64,000 bases of DNA from Vallitalea sp. (GTDB lineage Bacteria; Bacillota; Clostridia; Lachnospirales; Vallitaleaceae): assembly GCA_025210515.1 (NCBI GenBank), contig JAOARM010000040.1, positions 186,001-250,000 on the forward strand, in the 5' to 3' direction. Position 1 is the stretch's first letter, and each line of letters begins with the position of its first letter. Shown here piece after piece: positions 45,540-55,190 of the stretch. The notes beneath the pieces were generated by a model, which worked only from the letters and a program-made list of their open reading frames with translations, was not told where the DNA came from and ran no database searches. Made by a program: the position numbers and the translations under genes.

Positions 45540-45650
45540 AAAAAGTGACTACGTCACATATTGTGTAGGAAGTTCCAGTGTTTAGGAAATACTTCATATG
45601 AAAATGATTTTATTTCGTTGAATTTAGAACTTTCCTATAAGATAAGAAAG
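45540..45650 (-). repeat. GTGAC-N3-GTCAC interspersed repeat, copy 2 (inverted)
   Basis: Read on the minus strand this block starts with TCTTATAGGAAAGTTC, continues with AT-rich sequence and GGAACTTCCT and ends with ATGTGACGTAGTCACTTTTT. That matches the order and ends of the copy between nusA and ylxR. AGGAAGTTC (45568-45576) and GAACTTTCCT (45627-45636) form the outer pair. Confidence 0.65.
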
Positions 45651-45689
45651 TATTGTATATTATGATACTTGTTGATAAGGAGATTAATA

Positions 45690-46604
45690 ATGGAATATAT
45701 TAGAGGAACAAAAGAGTTTACAGCTCCTCCTTCTGTTGTTGTCCTAGGTAATTTTGATGGAATACATATAGGTCATAGAGAATTAATTAATAAGGCTAAT
45801 GAAATGGCTAAAAAGCTTGATTTAAAATCATTAGTTTTTACTTTCTTGCCACACCCAAGTTTTGTACTTGCTAATAAAGAACCTGTTGACCTTATATATT
45901 TAAGTAATGAAAAATCAATGATTATTAATGAAGTAGATTTTTTTGTTGAATATCCTTATAACTTAGAAACAGCTAAGATGACCCCAGAAGATTTTGTAAG
46001 TGAAATTGTATGTAAACAATTAAATGCAAAAATAATTATTGTTGGGGAAGATTATCGGTTTGGAAACAAGAGAAAAGGGGACATTAATTTATTAGAAAAC
46101 CTATCTACTAAATATGGATATAAATTAATTGCAATAAAAAAAGTCTCATACAATAATAATATAATTAGTAGTACATGGATAAGAAAAGAGATTAAAGAGG
46201 GACACATTGAACAAGCTAATAAGTTGCTTGGACATAATTTTTCTATATTAGGTAAAGTAGTAGAAGGTAAGAAGAATGGAAGGAAGCTTGGATTTCCAAC
46301 AGCTAATATAAAACCATCTAAAAATAAATTATTACCACCTAATGGTGTATATTTATCTAGCATTTACGTTAATAATATAAAATATAATAGTATAACTAAT
46401 GTTGGTACTAATCCTACCCTTAATGGTGAAGAAAAAGTAGTAGAAACTCATATTTTAGATTTTAATGAAGACATTTATGGACAAGAAGTAGTTGTTGAAC
46501 TCATAAAATTTATAAGAAATGAAAAGAAGTTTAATTCATTAGATGAATTAAAAGAAGCTATATCAGAAAATGTAGAATATCTAAAAAAATATATTGGTAG
46601 ATAA
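45690..46604 (+). CDS. ribF: Bifunctional riboflavin kinase/FAD synthetase
   Basis: RibF phosphorylates riboflavin to FMN and adenylates FMN to FAD. The 304-residue protein has the nucleotidyltransferase domain first (VVLGNFDGIHIGHRELI near residues 17-33, VGEDYRFGNKRKGD) and the kinase domain at the C-terminus (GKKNGRKLGFPTANIKP, PPNGVYLS, NVGTNPT). ATG 45690 is chosen because AAGGAGA lies 6 bases upstream. Confidence 0.96.
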   Translation: MEYIRGTKEFTAPPSVVVLGNFDGIHIGHRELINKANEMAKKLDLKSLVFTFLPHPSFVLANKEPVDLIYLSNEKSMIINEVDFFVEYPYNLETAKMTPEDFVSEIVCKQLNAKIIIVGEDYRFGNKRKGDINLLENLSTKYGYKLIAIKKVSYNNNIISSTWIRKEIKEGHIEQANKLLGHNFSILGKVVEGKKNGRKLGFPTANIKPSKNKLLPPNGVYLSSIYVNNIKYNSITNVGTNPTLNGEEKVVETHILDFNEDIYGQEVVVELIKFIRNEKKFNSLDELKEAISENVEYLKKYIGR

Positions 46605-46607
46605 TTG

Positions 46608-46636
46608 TTTACAAACATATGCATTTATGATAGAAT
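46608..46636 (+). promoter_or_regulatory. Sigma-A promoter for rpsO
   Basis: TTTACA (46608-46613), 17 bases, TAGAAT (46631-46636), starting at the ribF stop. Confidence 0.7.
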
Positions 46637-46642
46637 TTATTG

Positions 46643-46721
46643 ATGGAAGAAGCCTTTGCTCAGAAATATGGAGACTCCGACCGTTTCTTAGCAAGAGGCG
46701 TTTTATCTAATAAAATGGAGG
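46643..46721 (+). promoter_or_regulatory. Structured rpsO leader (S15 autoregulation candidate)
   Basis: GCCT/AGGC plus TTGCT/AGCAA (46652-46660 with 46690-46699, one bulge) form an outer stem, and AGAAA (46662-46666) with TTTCT (46684-46688) an inner one. The GC-rich loop GGAGACTCCGACCG lies between. This ends just before the ribosome site GGAGG. S15 represses its own translation through such leaders in many bacteria. The leader is open in frame with rpsO for 30 codons, which can mislead start prediction. Confidence 0.6.
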
Positions 46722-46729
46722 TTACACAA

Positions 46730-46990
46730 ATGGAAAAAACTAAACAAGAAATAATTGCAGAATTTGGAAGAAATGCTAATGATACTGGTTCACCAGAAGT
46801 TCAAATCGCATTACTTACAGCAAGAATTAATCACTTAACGGAGCATTTAAAAATGCACAAAAAAGATCACCATTCAAGAAGAGGATTACTTATGATGGTA
46901 GGTCAAAGAAGAGGTTTATTACAATATCTTAAAAATAAAGATATTGAAGGATATCGTCAATTAATTAAGAGATTAGGTTTAAGAAGATAA
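46730..46990 (+). CDS. rpsO: 30S ribosomal protein S15
   Basis: An 86-87-residue primary 16S-binding protein: [20 protein letters not shown], the [15 protein letters not shown] segment, then [15 protein letters not shown] and a terminal [15 protein letters not shown] 46730 is certain from the family start and the GGAGG 9 bases upstream, although the frame stays open further upstream. Confidence 0.98.
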   Translation: MEKTKQEIIAEFGRNANDTGSPEVQIALLTARINHLTEHLKMHKKDHHSRRGLLMMVGQRRGLLQYLKNKDIEGYRQLIKRLGLRR

Positions 46991-47019
46991 TTATACGATA
47001 TAAACCTTATTAATAATAA

Positions 47020-47046
47020 AGAGCGGAGAAATCCGCTCTATAATTT
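47020..47046 (+). terminator. Terminator after rpsO
   Basis: AGAGCGGA and TCCGCTCT form a perfect 8-bp stem over a GAAA tetraloop; the tail ATAATTTT is only partly T-rich. Confidence 0.75.
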
Positions 47047-47069
47047 TAAGTAGTTGGATTTCCAACATA

Positions 47070-47200
47070 TGTCTTTAGTACTAGTGTAAATTGACCTTTA
47101 GTCATTAGTCTTTGCTTTTCAATAAAATACACATAATTAATAATGTATATTTTTATTATTAAAAATTGAAGACTAACGACTAAGGATCTAGACTAGAGAC
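47070..47200. repeat. Inverted-repeat element upstream of pnp
   Basis: CCTTTAGTCATTAGTCTTT (47095-47113) and GAAGACTAACGACTAAGG (47168-47185) are complementary over about 18 bases with few mismatches, flanking about 55 AT-rich bases; TTCAAT and ATTGAA extend the stem inward. The outer words CTTTAGTACTAG and CTAGACTAGAG are related. It looks like a small non-autonomous mobile element or word-repeat locus, and would be in any pnp message that reads through. Confidence 0.6.
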
Positions 47201-47227
47201 ATATCAATATTGAAAGGAGAATGTTAA

Positions 47228-49324
47228 ATGTCTAGAGTATACTCTATAGAAATTGCAGGTAGAACCTTATCTGTAGAGATTGGAAAAGTTGCAGAGCAAG
47301 CAAACGGTGCTGGATTAATAAAGTACGGTGATACTGTTGTATTATCAACTGCTACTGCATCAGAAAAACCACGTGAGGGAATTGACTTTTTCCCACTAAG
47401 TGTTGAATATGAAGAAAGAATGTATTCAGTAGGTAAAATACCTGGTGGATTTATTAAAAGAGAAGGTAAGCCTTCAGAAAATTCAGTTCTTACATCAAGG
47501 GTAATTGATAGACCAATTAGACCTTTGTTCCCAAAAGATTATAGAAATGACTGTGCTCTTGTTAATACTGTAATGTCAGTAGATCAAGATTGTCAGCCAG
47601 AAATAGCTGCTATGCTTGGAGCATCAATTGCTTTATCCATATCAGATATTCCTTTCCAAGGACCTATTAGCTCAGTTGTAATGGGATACGTTGACGGTGA
47701 GATAGTAGTTAACCCAACATCAGCACAGAGAGAAAAAACACAGATGACTGTTACTGTAGCTTCAACTGCTGAGAAAGTAGTTATGATAGAAGCAGGAGCA
47801 GATGAAATTCCTGAAGAAATTGTTCTTGAAGCTATTTTCAAAGCACATGAAGAAAATAAGAGAATTGTTCAATGGATTAATACTATAGTAGAAAAAGAAG
47901 GTAAAGAAAAGCACGGATATGAAGATGCAAGTGTACCAAGTGAATTATATGAAGCAGTAGTTAGTCATATTGGTGATGAAAGAATGGAAGCTGCTGTATT
48001 CACAGATGAAAAGCAAGTAAGACAACAAAGAATTAGTGAAATAAAAGAAGAACTAATTACTAAGTTTGAAGAAGAAAACGAAGAATGGCTAAGTCAACTT
48101 GATGAAGCTCTATATAAATATCAGAAACAAACTGTAAGAAGAATGATTCTAAGAGATCATAAGAGACCAGATGGTCGTGCCCTTGATGAGATTAGAAAAT
48201 TAACTTCAGAAGTAGATTTACTTCCAAAAACACATGGATCTGCATTATTTAGTCGTGGACAAACTCAAGTATTAACAATTACTACATTAGGTGCACTAGG
48301 TGAAGCACAAATACTTGATGGGCTTAATGAATTAGAAACATCAAAAAGATATATTCACCATTACAATTTCCCATCATATTCAGTTGGGGAAACAAGACCT
48401 TCAAGAGGACCAGGACGTAGAGAAATTGGACATGGTGCTTTAGCAGAAAAAGCATTAGTGCCAGTATTACCTTCAGAAGAAGAATTTCCATATGCTATAA
48501 GAACAGTATCTGAAGTTCTAAGTTCTAACGGTTCTACATCTCAAGGAAGTATATGTGCAAGTACATTATCTCTTATGGCTGCTGGAGTTCCAATTAAAGC
48601 ACCAGTTGCAGGTATTTCTGTAGGACTTGTTACAGGTGAATCTGATGATGATTATGTAATGTTAACAGATATACAAGGATTAGAAGACTTCTTTGGAGAT
48701 ATGGATTTCAAAGTAGCAGGAACTCATAAAGGTATAACAGCTATCCAAATGGATATTAAAATACATGGGCTTACAAAAGATATTATAGAAAAAGCTATTT
48801 ATCAAACTAGAAGAGCTAGATTATTTATATTAGATGAAGTTATGTTAAAAGCAATTGATAAATCAAGAGATCAGTTATCAGATTATGCTCCAAAAATTCT
48901 TCAAACTAAGATTGATCCAGAAAAAATCAGTGAGGTAATTGGACCACGTGGTAAAACAATTAATAAAATCATTGAAGAAACTGGAGTTAAGATTGATATT
49001 GAAGATGATGGAAGAATCTTTATATGTGGCGTAGAACATGAAGCTACACAAAAAGCATTAAAGATTATTGAATCTATTGCAAAAGATATTGAAGTAGGAG
49101 CAATCTATAATGGTAAAGTTGCTAGAATTACAAAGTTCGGTGCATTTGTAGAGATAGCACCAGGTAAAGATGGACTTGTTCACATATCTAAACTTGCTCA
49201 CGAAAGAGTAGCTAAAGTTGAAGATGTTGTAAGTATTGGTGATGAAATTTTAGTTAAAGTAACCGAAATAGATGGTCAAGGAAGAATTAATCTTTCAAGA
49301 AAAGATGCATTACCAAAAGAGTAG
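47228..49324 (+). CDS. pnp: Polynucleotide phosphorylase
   Basis: PNPase is the 3'-to-5' phosphorolytic exoribonuclease of mRNA decay. The 698-residue protein has two RNase PH domains ([12 protein letters not shown] and [12 protein letters not shown] in the first; [21 protein letters not shown] in the second), an all-helical linker, a KH domain ([20 protein letters not shown]) and a C-terminal S1 domain ([20 protein letters not shown]). AAAGGAGA precedes the ATG. Confidence 0.98.
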   Translation: MSRVYSIEIAGRTLSVEIGKVAEQANGAGLIKYGDTVVLSTATASEKPREGIDFFPLSVEYEERMYSVGKIPGGFIKREGKPSENSVLTSRVIDRPIRPLFPKDYRNDCALVNTVMSVDQDCQPEIAAMLGASIALSISDIPFQGPISSVVMGYVDGEIVVNPTSAQREKTQMTVTVASTAEKVVMIEAGADEIPEEIVLEAIFKAHEENKRIVQWINTIVEKEGKEKHGYEDASVPSELYEAVVSHIGDERMEAAVFTDEKQVRQQRISEIKEELITKFEEENEEWLSQLDEALYKYQKQTVRRMILRDHKRPDGRALDEIRKLTSEVDLLPKTHGSALFSRGQTQVLTITTLGALGEAQILDGLNELETSKRYIHHYNFPSYSVGETRPSRGPGRREIGHGALAEKALVPVLPSEEEFPYAIRTVSEVLSSNGSTSQGSICASTLSLMAAGVPIKAPVAGISVGLVTGESDDDYVMLTDIQGLEDFFGDMDFKVAGTHKGITAIQMDIKIHGLTKDIIEKAIYQTRRARLFILDEVMLKAIDKSRDQLSDYAPKILQTKIDPEKISEVIGPRGKTINKIIEETGVKIDIEDDGRIFICGVEHEATQKALKIIESIAKDIEVGAIYNGKVARITKFGAFVEIAPGKDGLVHISKLAHERVAKVEDVVSIGDEILVKVTEIDGQGRINLSRKDALPKE

Positions 49325-49354
49325 TAGATATTAATCACATTATATTTTTAGGAT

Positions 49355-49391
49355 AACCTCATTTTTATTACAAAATTGAGGTTTTCTTTTA
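49355..49391 (+). terminator. Terminator after pnp
   Basis: AACCTCA pairs with TGAGGTT and the inner T and A runs extend the stem; TTTTCTTTT follows. Confidence 0.82.
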
Positions 49392-49465
49392 TATTTATAA
49401 TCTATATAAAATGACAGTCACAATAATAATGGCACATATTGATGTAAACAAATGGAGGTAATATA

Positions 49466-50728
49466 ATGGTAAATATAAGGACAATGGATAATGGAATTCG
49501 TGTTGTTGGAGAAGAAAATTCGTTTGTTAGATCAGTTGCACTTGGCATATGGATAAAAAATGGGTCTATTGATGAAAACATAGAAACTAATGGTATATCA
49601 CATTTCATTGAGCATATGATGTTCAAAGGTACGGATAAAAGAACGGCTAGAGATATAGCGGATGAAATGTCAGAAGTTGGTGGAAGAATTAATGCATTTA
49701 CAGGGAAAGAATATATGTGTTACTATGCCCATACTCTTGATAATCATATTGATGTTGCATTAGATGTATTATCAGATATGATACTTAATTCAGCTATTAG
49801 AGAAGAAGATATGGAAAAAGAAAAAGGTGTAATAACAGAAGAAATTAACATGTATGAAGATTCTCCAGAAGAGATTGTCCATGACCTAATACAAGAAGAA
49901 GCTTATAATAACTCACCACTTGGATATAATATATTAGGCACAAAAGAGTCAGTAAGTAGTTTTACAAGAGATGATATATTAGAGTATATGCAGACACATT
50001 ATATTCCAGAAAATATCGTAATATCTGTAGTAGGAAAATTTGACTTTGACGAAATGTTTGACAAAATAAACAATAAGTTTTCTGTTTTAGAGAAAAAAGA
50101 AAGTAAGAAACGAATTGAAAATATTAATTACAAAAAATGTTTTGTTACAAAGGACAAAGATATAGAACAAGTTCATCTTTGCATGTCATTCCCAAGTATT
50201 GCTTATGAATCTAAGGAAATATATGTATTATCTATACTTAATACTATACTTGGGGGAGGTATTAACTCAAGATTATTTCAATCAATTAGAGAAGATAAAG
50301 GATTAGCATATTCTATATATTCTTATGCAGAAACATTTAGTGTTGCAGGTATGCTTAATATATATGCGGCGGCAAACCCTACTCAAATAGAGGAAGTTAT
50401 TGAAGCTGCCATAGAAGAAATTAACAAACTACTAGAAGAAGGTATTAATGAAAAAGAGCTTAATAAAACAAAAGAGCAATTAAAAAGCAATTTAATTATT
50501 GGGTTTGAAAATATGAATTCTAGAATGTCTAGTTATGGAAAAGCAAAATTAATGATTGATAGAATTAAATCTCAAGATGAAATGATTGAAGGTATTAACG
50601 CTGTTAATATAAATAATCTTAGAGAATTTGCTAAAAAGACATTTAATTTTGATGAGATGAGCGTTGCATTAGTTGGAAGACATAAAGACATTAATATTGA
50701 AAGGATTAAAAAAATATGCAGAAGATAA
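49466..50728 (+). CDS. M16-family zinc metallopeptidase
   Basis: A 420-residue insulinase-family protein of the processing-protease (YmxG/MlpA) group found after pnp in Firmicutes. The inverted zinc motif is H46-F-I-E49-H50 ([15 protein letters not shown]), and [15 protein letters not shown] supplies the distal glutamate. The C-terminal half has the R/Y-type motif region ([12 protein letters not shown]). It is cytoplasmic, with no signal peptide. GGAGGT precedes the ATG. The end overlaps the dut start by 13 bases. Confidence 0.94.
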   Translation: MVNIRTMDNGIRVVGEENSFVRSVALGIWIKNGSIDENIETNGISHFIEHMMFKGTDKRTARDIADEMSEVGGRINAFTGKEYMCYYAHTLDNHIDVALDVLSDMILNSAIREEDMEKEKGVITEEINMYEDSPEEIVHDLIQEEAYNNSPLGYNILGTKESVSSFTRDDILEYMQTHYIPENIVISVVGKFDFDEMFDKINNKFSVLEKKESKKRIENINYKKCFVTKDKDIEQVHLCMSFPSIAYESKEIYVLSILNTILGGGINSRLFQSIREDKGLAYSIYSYAETFSVAGMLNIYAAANPTQIEEVIEAAIEEINKLLEEGINEKELNKTKEQLKSNLIIGFENMNSRMSSYGKAKLMIDRIKSQDEMIEGINAVNINNLREFAKKTFNFDEMSVALVGRHKDINIERIKKICRR

Positions 50729-51165
50729 TAGTTTATGCTGAACAAACTGAAAAAGGTAAAGAGCTATCTTTACCTAAGTATATGAGTAAAGATGCAGCAG
50801 GAATGGATTTATATGCTTGTCTAGAAGAAGACGTTGTTTTAGAAAAAGGTAAAATTAAGCTTATACCAACAGGGCTAAAAATTGCATTACCAACAGGATA
50901 TGAAGCGCAAATTCGTCCAAGAAGTGGTTTAGCACTTAAACATGGAATAAGCTTAGTAAACACTCCCGGAACAATAGATGCTGATTATCGTGGTGAAATT
51001 AAAATCATCATGATTAATTTTGGAGAAGAAGATTTCCTTATTAAACATGGTGATAGAATTGCTCAGATGGTAATTAATAAAATAGAACAAGTTAACTTAG
51101 AAGTTGTAGAACAATTAGAAGAAACAACAAGGGGTTCTGGAGGATTTGGGCACACAGGGAAATAA
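50716..51165 (+). CDS. dut: Deoxyuridine 5'-triphosphate nucleotidohydrolase
   Basis: dUTPase hydrolyses dUTP to dUMP, preventing uracil incorporation. The 149-residue trimeric-type enzyme shows the five motifs: [46 protein letters not shown] and the C-terminal [10 protein letters not shown]. It overlaps the M16 protease gene, so translation is probably coupled. Confidence 0.97.
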   Translation: MQKIIVYAEQTEKGKELSLPKYMSKDAAGMDLYACLEEDVVLEKGKIKLIPTGLKIALPTGYEAQIRPRSGLALKHGISLVNTPGTIDADYRGEIKIIMINFGEEDFLIKHGDRIAQMVINKIEQVNLEVVEQLEETTRGSGGFGHTGK

Positions 51166-51170
51166 TTCTA

Positions 51171-51179
51171 TGTTATAAT
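51171..51179 (+). promoter_or_regulatory. Possible extended -10 promoter for the aldo/keto reductase
   Basis: TGTTATAAT is an extended -10 (TG-N-TATAAT), but no recognisable -35 lies at the right distance. It is 36 bases before the start codon. Confidence 0.35.
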
Positions 51180-51214
51180 AATAGCATAACAATATTTTTG
51201 GTGAGGTGGTATAA

Positions 51215-52348
51215 ATGCAATACAGAATACTTGGAAAAACTAATGAAAAAGTTTCTACATTAGGTTTTGGATGCATGAGATTTAAAACTATTGATAATAA
51301 ACATAATCAGATAGATGAAGATATTTCTATTAAACAGATTCGTTATGCTATTGATAACGGAGTGAACTATATTGATACGGCATATCCATATCATGGAGGA
51401 GAAAGTGAACGTCTTGTTGGTAAGGCGTTACAAGATGGTTATAGAGACAAAGTAAAGCTTGCTACTAAATTACCATCATGGCTAGTAAACTCAAGAGAAG
51501 ATATGGATAAACTACTAGATGAACAACTAGAAAAGTTGCAAACAGACTACGTTGATTTCTATCTTTTACATGCGCTTAAGAGTAGATATTGGAAACAACT
51601 AAAAGAAAATGATGTATTTGATTTTATGAAAAAAGCTGTTAAAAATGGCAAAGTTAAACATGTGGGATTTTCTTTCCACGATGATTTAGACTTATTTAAA
51701 GAAATTGTGGATGCATATGATTGGGACTTTTGTCAAATCCAATATAATTATCTTGATGAAAATTATCAAGCAGGTAAAGAAGGCTTAAAGTATGCAAGAG
51801 ATAAAGGCTTAGGCATTGTTATAATGGAACCCCTTAGAGGTGGAAGTCTCACTAATGATATACCTAATGATATTCAGCAAGTATGGAACAGAGCTGATAT
51901 CAAGAGAACACCTGCTGAATGGGCATTAAAATTCTTATTAGATCAAGAAGAAGTAGATGTTATTCTTAGCGGAATGAATGAAATGGAACATATTAAAGAA
52001 AACATTAAGGTTGCTACAGAAACAACGCCAAACTCACTAACTAAGAAAGAAAAAGATTTAATTGAAGAAGTTAAAGAGATATATAACAGTAAAATGAAAG
52101 TGAAATGTACTAGCTGTGGTTATTGTATGCCATGTCCAGTAGGTGTAAATATTCCAGAGTGCTTTACTCATTATAATCATTCATTTATGTTTGGTTATGA
52201 AAAAAGTAAAACTAAATATAATATTCATGTTAAACCAGAAAGTAGAGCAAGTAAATGCGTACAGTGTGGTAAATGTGAATCACAATGTCCACAGAATATT
52301 AAAATAAGAGAAAAGCTAAAAGACGTAGCAAAAGAATTTGGAGAATAA
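51215..52348 (+). CDS. Aldo/keto reductase with two C-terminal 4Fe-4S motifs
   Basis: The 377-residue protein has an NADPH-dependent aldo/keto reductase barrel: LGFGCMRFKT near residues 17-26, YIDTAYPYHGGESE near 52-65, a catalytic-lysine strand (VKLATKLPSW) and DFYLLHAL. After residue 285 comes a ferredoxin-like tail with CTSCGYCMPCPVGVNIPECF and CVQCGKCESQCPQ, each suited to one [4Fe-4S] cluster. This subfamily is common in strict anaerobes; the substrate is unknown. GGTGAGGTGG precedes the ATG. A terminator and a CRISPR array follow. Confidence 0.93.
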   Translation: MQYRILGKTNEKVSTLGFGCMRFKTIDNKHNQIDEDISIKQIRYAIDNGVNYIDTAYPYHGGESERLVGKALQDGYRDKVKLATKLPSWLVNSREDMDKLLDEQLEKLQTDYVDFYLLHALKSRYWKQLKENDVFDFMKKAVKNGKVKHVGFSFHDDLDLFKEIVDAYDWDFCQIQYNYLDENYQAGKEGLKYARDKGLGIVIMEPLRGGSLTNDIPNDIQQVWNRADIKRTPAEWALKFLLDQEEVDVILSGMNEMEHIKENIKVATETTPNSLTKKEKDLIEEVKEIYNSKMKVKCTSCGYCMPCPVGVNIPECFTHYNHSFMFGYEKSKTKYNIHVKPESRASKCVQCGKCESQCPQNIKIREKLKDVAKEFGE

Positions 52349-52398
52349 TAGCAAATTATAGTATAGTAATATGAGATGATACATATAATTATTAATAG

Positions 52399-52427
52399 AA
52401 AAAGATACTTGTTTGAGTATCTTTTTT
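52399..52427 (+). terminator. Terminator after the aldo/keto reductase
   Basis: AAAAGATACT and AGTATCTTTT form a perfect 10-bp stem over a six-base loop, with T residues continuing. Confidence 0.9.
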
Positions 52428-52610
52428 GATAGCAGTTTTCCAGGCTTGAAAATTCTGATAATAACTACTTTGTCGATGAATTAGGGGTTTTAAGGCGTAT
52501 GCGTTGAGTTTTTAGAAATATGCATTTTTGCCTGGAAAAAAATTTAAAAAGTATTGAATTTATGCGGATTATATGGTTTAATATTTTTTAGAAAGATTAT
52601 TTTTATAATG
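52428..52610 (+). promoter_or_regulatory. CRISPR leader region with 10-bp inverted repeat
   Basis: The AT-rich stretch between the terminator and the first repeat is the expected leader, since the degenerate repeat is at the far end of the array. It holds a perfect inverted repeat, TTTTCCAGGC (52436-52445) and GCCTGGAAAA (52530-52539), 84 bases apart. No coding frame or clear promoter was seen. Confidence 0.6.
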
Positions 52611-52964
52611 GTTGAACCTTAACAAGAGTTGTATTGAAATTCATATAATATTAATTTATCAGGTGAATATGAAAAGTTGAACCTTAACAAGAGTTGTATT
52701 GAAATGCATAAGTAACTAGACTATCGTACACGTTTCCCGCGTTGAACCTTAACAAGAGTTGTATTGAAATGCTTGCACAAACATTTCTTTGTATTTTGCT
52801 ATAATAGTTGAACCTTAACAAGAGTTGTATTGAAATTTATATAGTTTGATTTTACGCTCACTCAAGATTTTGTTGAACCTTAACAAGAGTTGTATTGAAA
52901 TTCTATTTCTGTTATATCATCTGCATAAGCTTCACGTTGAACCTTAACAAGAGTTGTATAAAAT
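52611..52964 (+). CRISPR. CRISPR array, six repeats, type I-B-like
   Basis: Repeats of 30 bases begin GTTGAACCTTAACA and end GTATTGAAAT. Starts: 52611, 52676, 52741, 52807, 52872 and 52936. Five unique spacers are 35, 35, 36, 35 and 34 bases. The first five repeats are identical; the sixth is degenerate at its 3' end (GTATAAAAT), which places the leader on the left and transcription to the right. The ATTGAAAT end is characteristic of type I-B repeats. No cas gene occurs in the 51 kb to the left or 11 kb to the right. Confidence 0.97.
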
Positions 52965-52981
52965 TTATATACCATAACAAT

Positions 52982-53015
52982 AAAAAAAGAGAGGTTAATA
53001 TACCTCTCTTTTTTT
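52982..53015. terminator. Bidirectional terminator between CRISPR array and nadE
   Basis: A perfect 14-bp inverted repeat, AAAAAAAGAGAGGT and ACCTCTCTTTTTTT, gives a T run on both strands. It can stop pre-crRNA from the left and the convergent nadE message from the right. Confidence 0.9.
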
Positions 53016-53038
53016 ATTGTTCTAGGATTAATAAGCAA

Positions 53039-54985
53039 TTATATCTTCTCAATTTCCTCAATCCATATTTTAGATACAGCATCACTTGGCATTCTAAGAT
53101 CACCTCTAGGAGATAAACATATAGAACCTACTTTTGGACCATCTGGCAAGCATGAGCGTTTAAATTGATGCATGAAGAAACGTTTGTAAAAGATAGTTAA
53201 CCATTTTTTGATTGTATTACTGTCATATTTTTCTTTAAATGCATGTAAAGCAAGATAGTGAATCTTAATAGGTGAAAATCCAAATCTCATCATATTATAT
53301 AAGAAGAAATCATGTAATTCATAAGGACCTACTACTTCTTCTGTTTTTTGCTTAATTTCGCCTGTTTCTTTATCAGGAGGAAGAAGTTCAGGGCTTACAG
53401 GGGTATCAAGAATATCCATTAAAACAGCTTTCGCGCTTTCTGAAACTTTGTATTCACAAACCCATTCTACAAGGTATCTAACTAGTGTTTTTGGTATAGT
53501 TGTATTAACTGCATACATAGCCATATGGTCACCGTTATAAGTTGCCCATCCAAGTGCTAGTTCAGATAAATCACCAGTACCTACAACAATACCATTTTCT
53601 GCATTAGATAAATCCATTAATATCTGTGTACGTTCTCTTGCTTGTGAATTTTCATAAGTAACGTTATGGTTATTTTCATCGTGTCCAATATCTTCAAAAT
53701 GTTGTATACAAGAATCTTTTATTGAAATTTCCTTAATAGTAACACCTAGATGTTTCATTAATGAAATAGCATTATTATATGTTCTATCCGTTGTTCCAAA
53801 ACCTGGCATAGTAACACCTATAATATTTTTTCTATCTTTTTTTAATAAATCATAAGTCATTACACACACTAATAAAGCAAGGGTAGAATCTAAACCACCA
53901 GAAATTCCTAGAATTACTTTATCACACCCAATATGGTTAATTCTCTTAGCAAGTCCAAGGGTTTGAATAGAAAATATCTCTTGGCATCGAGAATTTCTTT
54001 TGGTTAAATTACTTGGAACAAAAGGTTGTGGGTCAATAAAACGAGTAAGATTGTCAACAGTATTATTAATTTTCAAATTAAATGGAACTATTTTATAATT
54101 ACTTTCAAATTTATTAACTAGATGATTAGAATAGCTAGTCATTTTTATTCTATCAGCCATTAATCTATCAATATCTACATCTGCATATATTAAATTAGAT
54201 TCCATATTAAAACGATTATTTTCTTTTAGCTTAGTACCGTTTTCATATATTAGACAATGCCCACTAAATACAACGTCTGTAGTAGACTCTCCAAAGCCAG
54301 CGGAAGAGTACACATAAGATGTTATAGTTTTAGCAGATTGAGATGAAACTAATGATTTCCTATATGAACTTTTACCTACTAAATCATTACTTGCAGATGA
54401 ATTAAGTATCATAGTTGCACCATTAATTGCATGAATAGTACTTGGTGGAAGTGGAGACCATAGATCTTCACATATTTCAACACCAATACATAGTTCTTCA
54501 TATTTATTATGTCTAAATAATATTGAAGAACCAAAAGGAATTAATTCATTGTCAATAATTATTGTATCGTTAGTTATACTTTCGCAAGAAGAAAACCAAC
54601 GTTGTTCATAAAATTCATTATAATTTGGAATATATGTTTTTGGAACTATCCCAAGTATTTGCCCATTTAATATAACAGCACAACAATTATATAGTCCGTG
54701 TTTATATTTAATGGGAAGTCCAACAACAAATAGAATTTCTTTGTTATTAGAATAGTTTTTAAGATCTATTAATTTACCAATACTACTATTTAGTAAAGGC
54801 TCTTGGAAAAATAAATCTCCACATGTATATCCAGTAATACATAACTCAGGCAATACTAATATAGATATATCTTTACTAATTGCCTCATCTATAAGTTTCT
54901 TTATTTCCTGTAAGTTATAGTCTACATCTGCAACTTTTATACTAGGAGTTGCAGCAGATACTCTTATAAAACCGTTATTTATCAT
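53039..54985 (-). CDS. nadE: Glutamine-dependent NAD+ synthetase
   Basis: NadE amidates deamido-NAD to NAD with glutamine as nitrogen donor. The N-terminal part is a nitrilase-type glutaminase (LPELCITGYTCGD with the catalytic Glu, and IGVEICEDLWSP with the nucleophile Cys). The C-terminal synthetase has the P-loop GISGGLDSTLALLV and GTGDLSELALGWATY. Start 54985 is chosen because CGGAG lies 7 bases upstream; an ATG 36 bases earlier on the same strand has no ribosome site. The product is then 648 residues. Confidence 0.95.
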   Translation of the reverse strand: MINNGFIRVSAATPSIKVADVDYNLQEIKKLIDEAISKDISILVLPELCITGYTCGDLFFQEPLLNSSIGKLIDLKNYSNNKEILFVVGLPIKYKHGLYNCCAVILNGQILGIVPKTYIPNYNEFYEQRWFSSCESITNDTIIIDNELIPFGSSILFRHNKYEELCIGVEICEDLWSPLPPSTIHAINGATMILNSSASNDLVGKSSYRKSLVSSQSAKTITSYVYSSAGFGESTTDVVFSGHCLIYENGTKLKENNRFNMESNLIYADVDIDRLMADRIKMTSYSNHLVNKFESNYKIVPFNLKINNTVDNLTRFIDPQPFVPSNLTKRNSRCQEIFSIQTLGLAKRINHIGCDKVILGISGGLDSTLALLVCVMTYDLLKKDRKNIIGVTMPGFGTTDRTYNNAISLMKHLGVTIKEISIKDSCIQHFEDIGHDENNHNVTYENSQARERTQILMDLSNAENGIVVGTGDLSELALGWATYNGDHMAMYAVNTTIPKTLVRYLVEWVCEYKVSESAKAVLMDILDTPVSPELLPPDKETGEIKQKTEEVVGPYELHDFFLYNMMRFGFSPIKIHYLALHAFKEKYDSNTIKKWLTIFYKRFFMHQFKRSCLPDGPKVGSICLSPRGDLRMPSDAVSKIWIEEIEKI

Positions 54986-55117
54986 ATTATCACTCCGTTT
55001 AATTTTATCTTTTGTCAACATAAGAATAGTAATACTAATTATTATTATTTACTCACTTATTTTACCACACTATTTATAACTCATACATATTAAAATATTA
55101 TATTTTTGTTAAATGCA

Positions 55118-55146
55118 TTGTAAATATAGAGAAATTTCGGTACAAT
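55118..55146 (+). promoter_or_regulatory. Sigma-A promoter for mgsA
   Basis: TTGTAA (55118-55123), 17 bases, TACAAT (55141-55146), 45 bases before the start. Confidence 0.68.
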
Positions 55147-55190
55147 AGTTCTATGATTCCAATATAAAAGCATTTAGGAGGAAATAAGAC

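Noticed and set aside
46640..46729. N-terminal extension of ribosomal protein S15
   Set aside because: S15 starts at the ATG at 46730 in the family; the extension falls in a structured leader and the predicted transcript start is at about its beginning.
52349..53038. Degenerate cas genes around the CRISPR array
   Set aside because: The flanks hold only a terminator, the leader and a second terminator; none of the adjoining proteins has Cas features.
52895..53116. Open frame of 73 codons on the + strand across the end of the CRISPR array, the terminator and the nadE 3' end
   Set aside because: It is built from repeat, spacer, terminator and antisense nadE sequence and has no sensible ribosome site or protein character.
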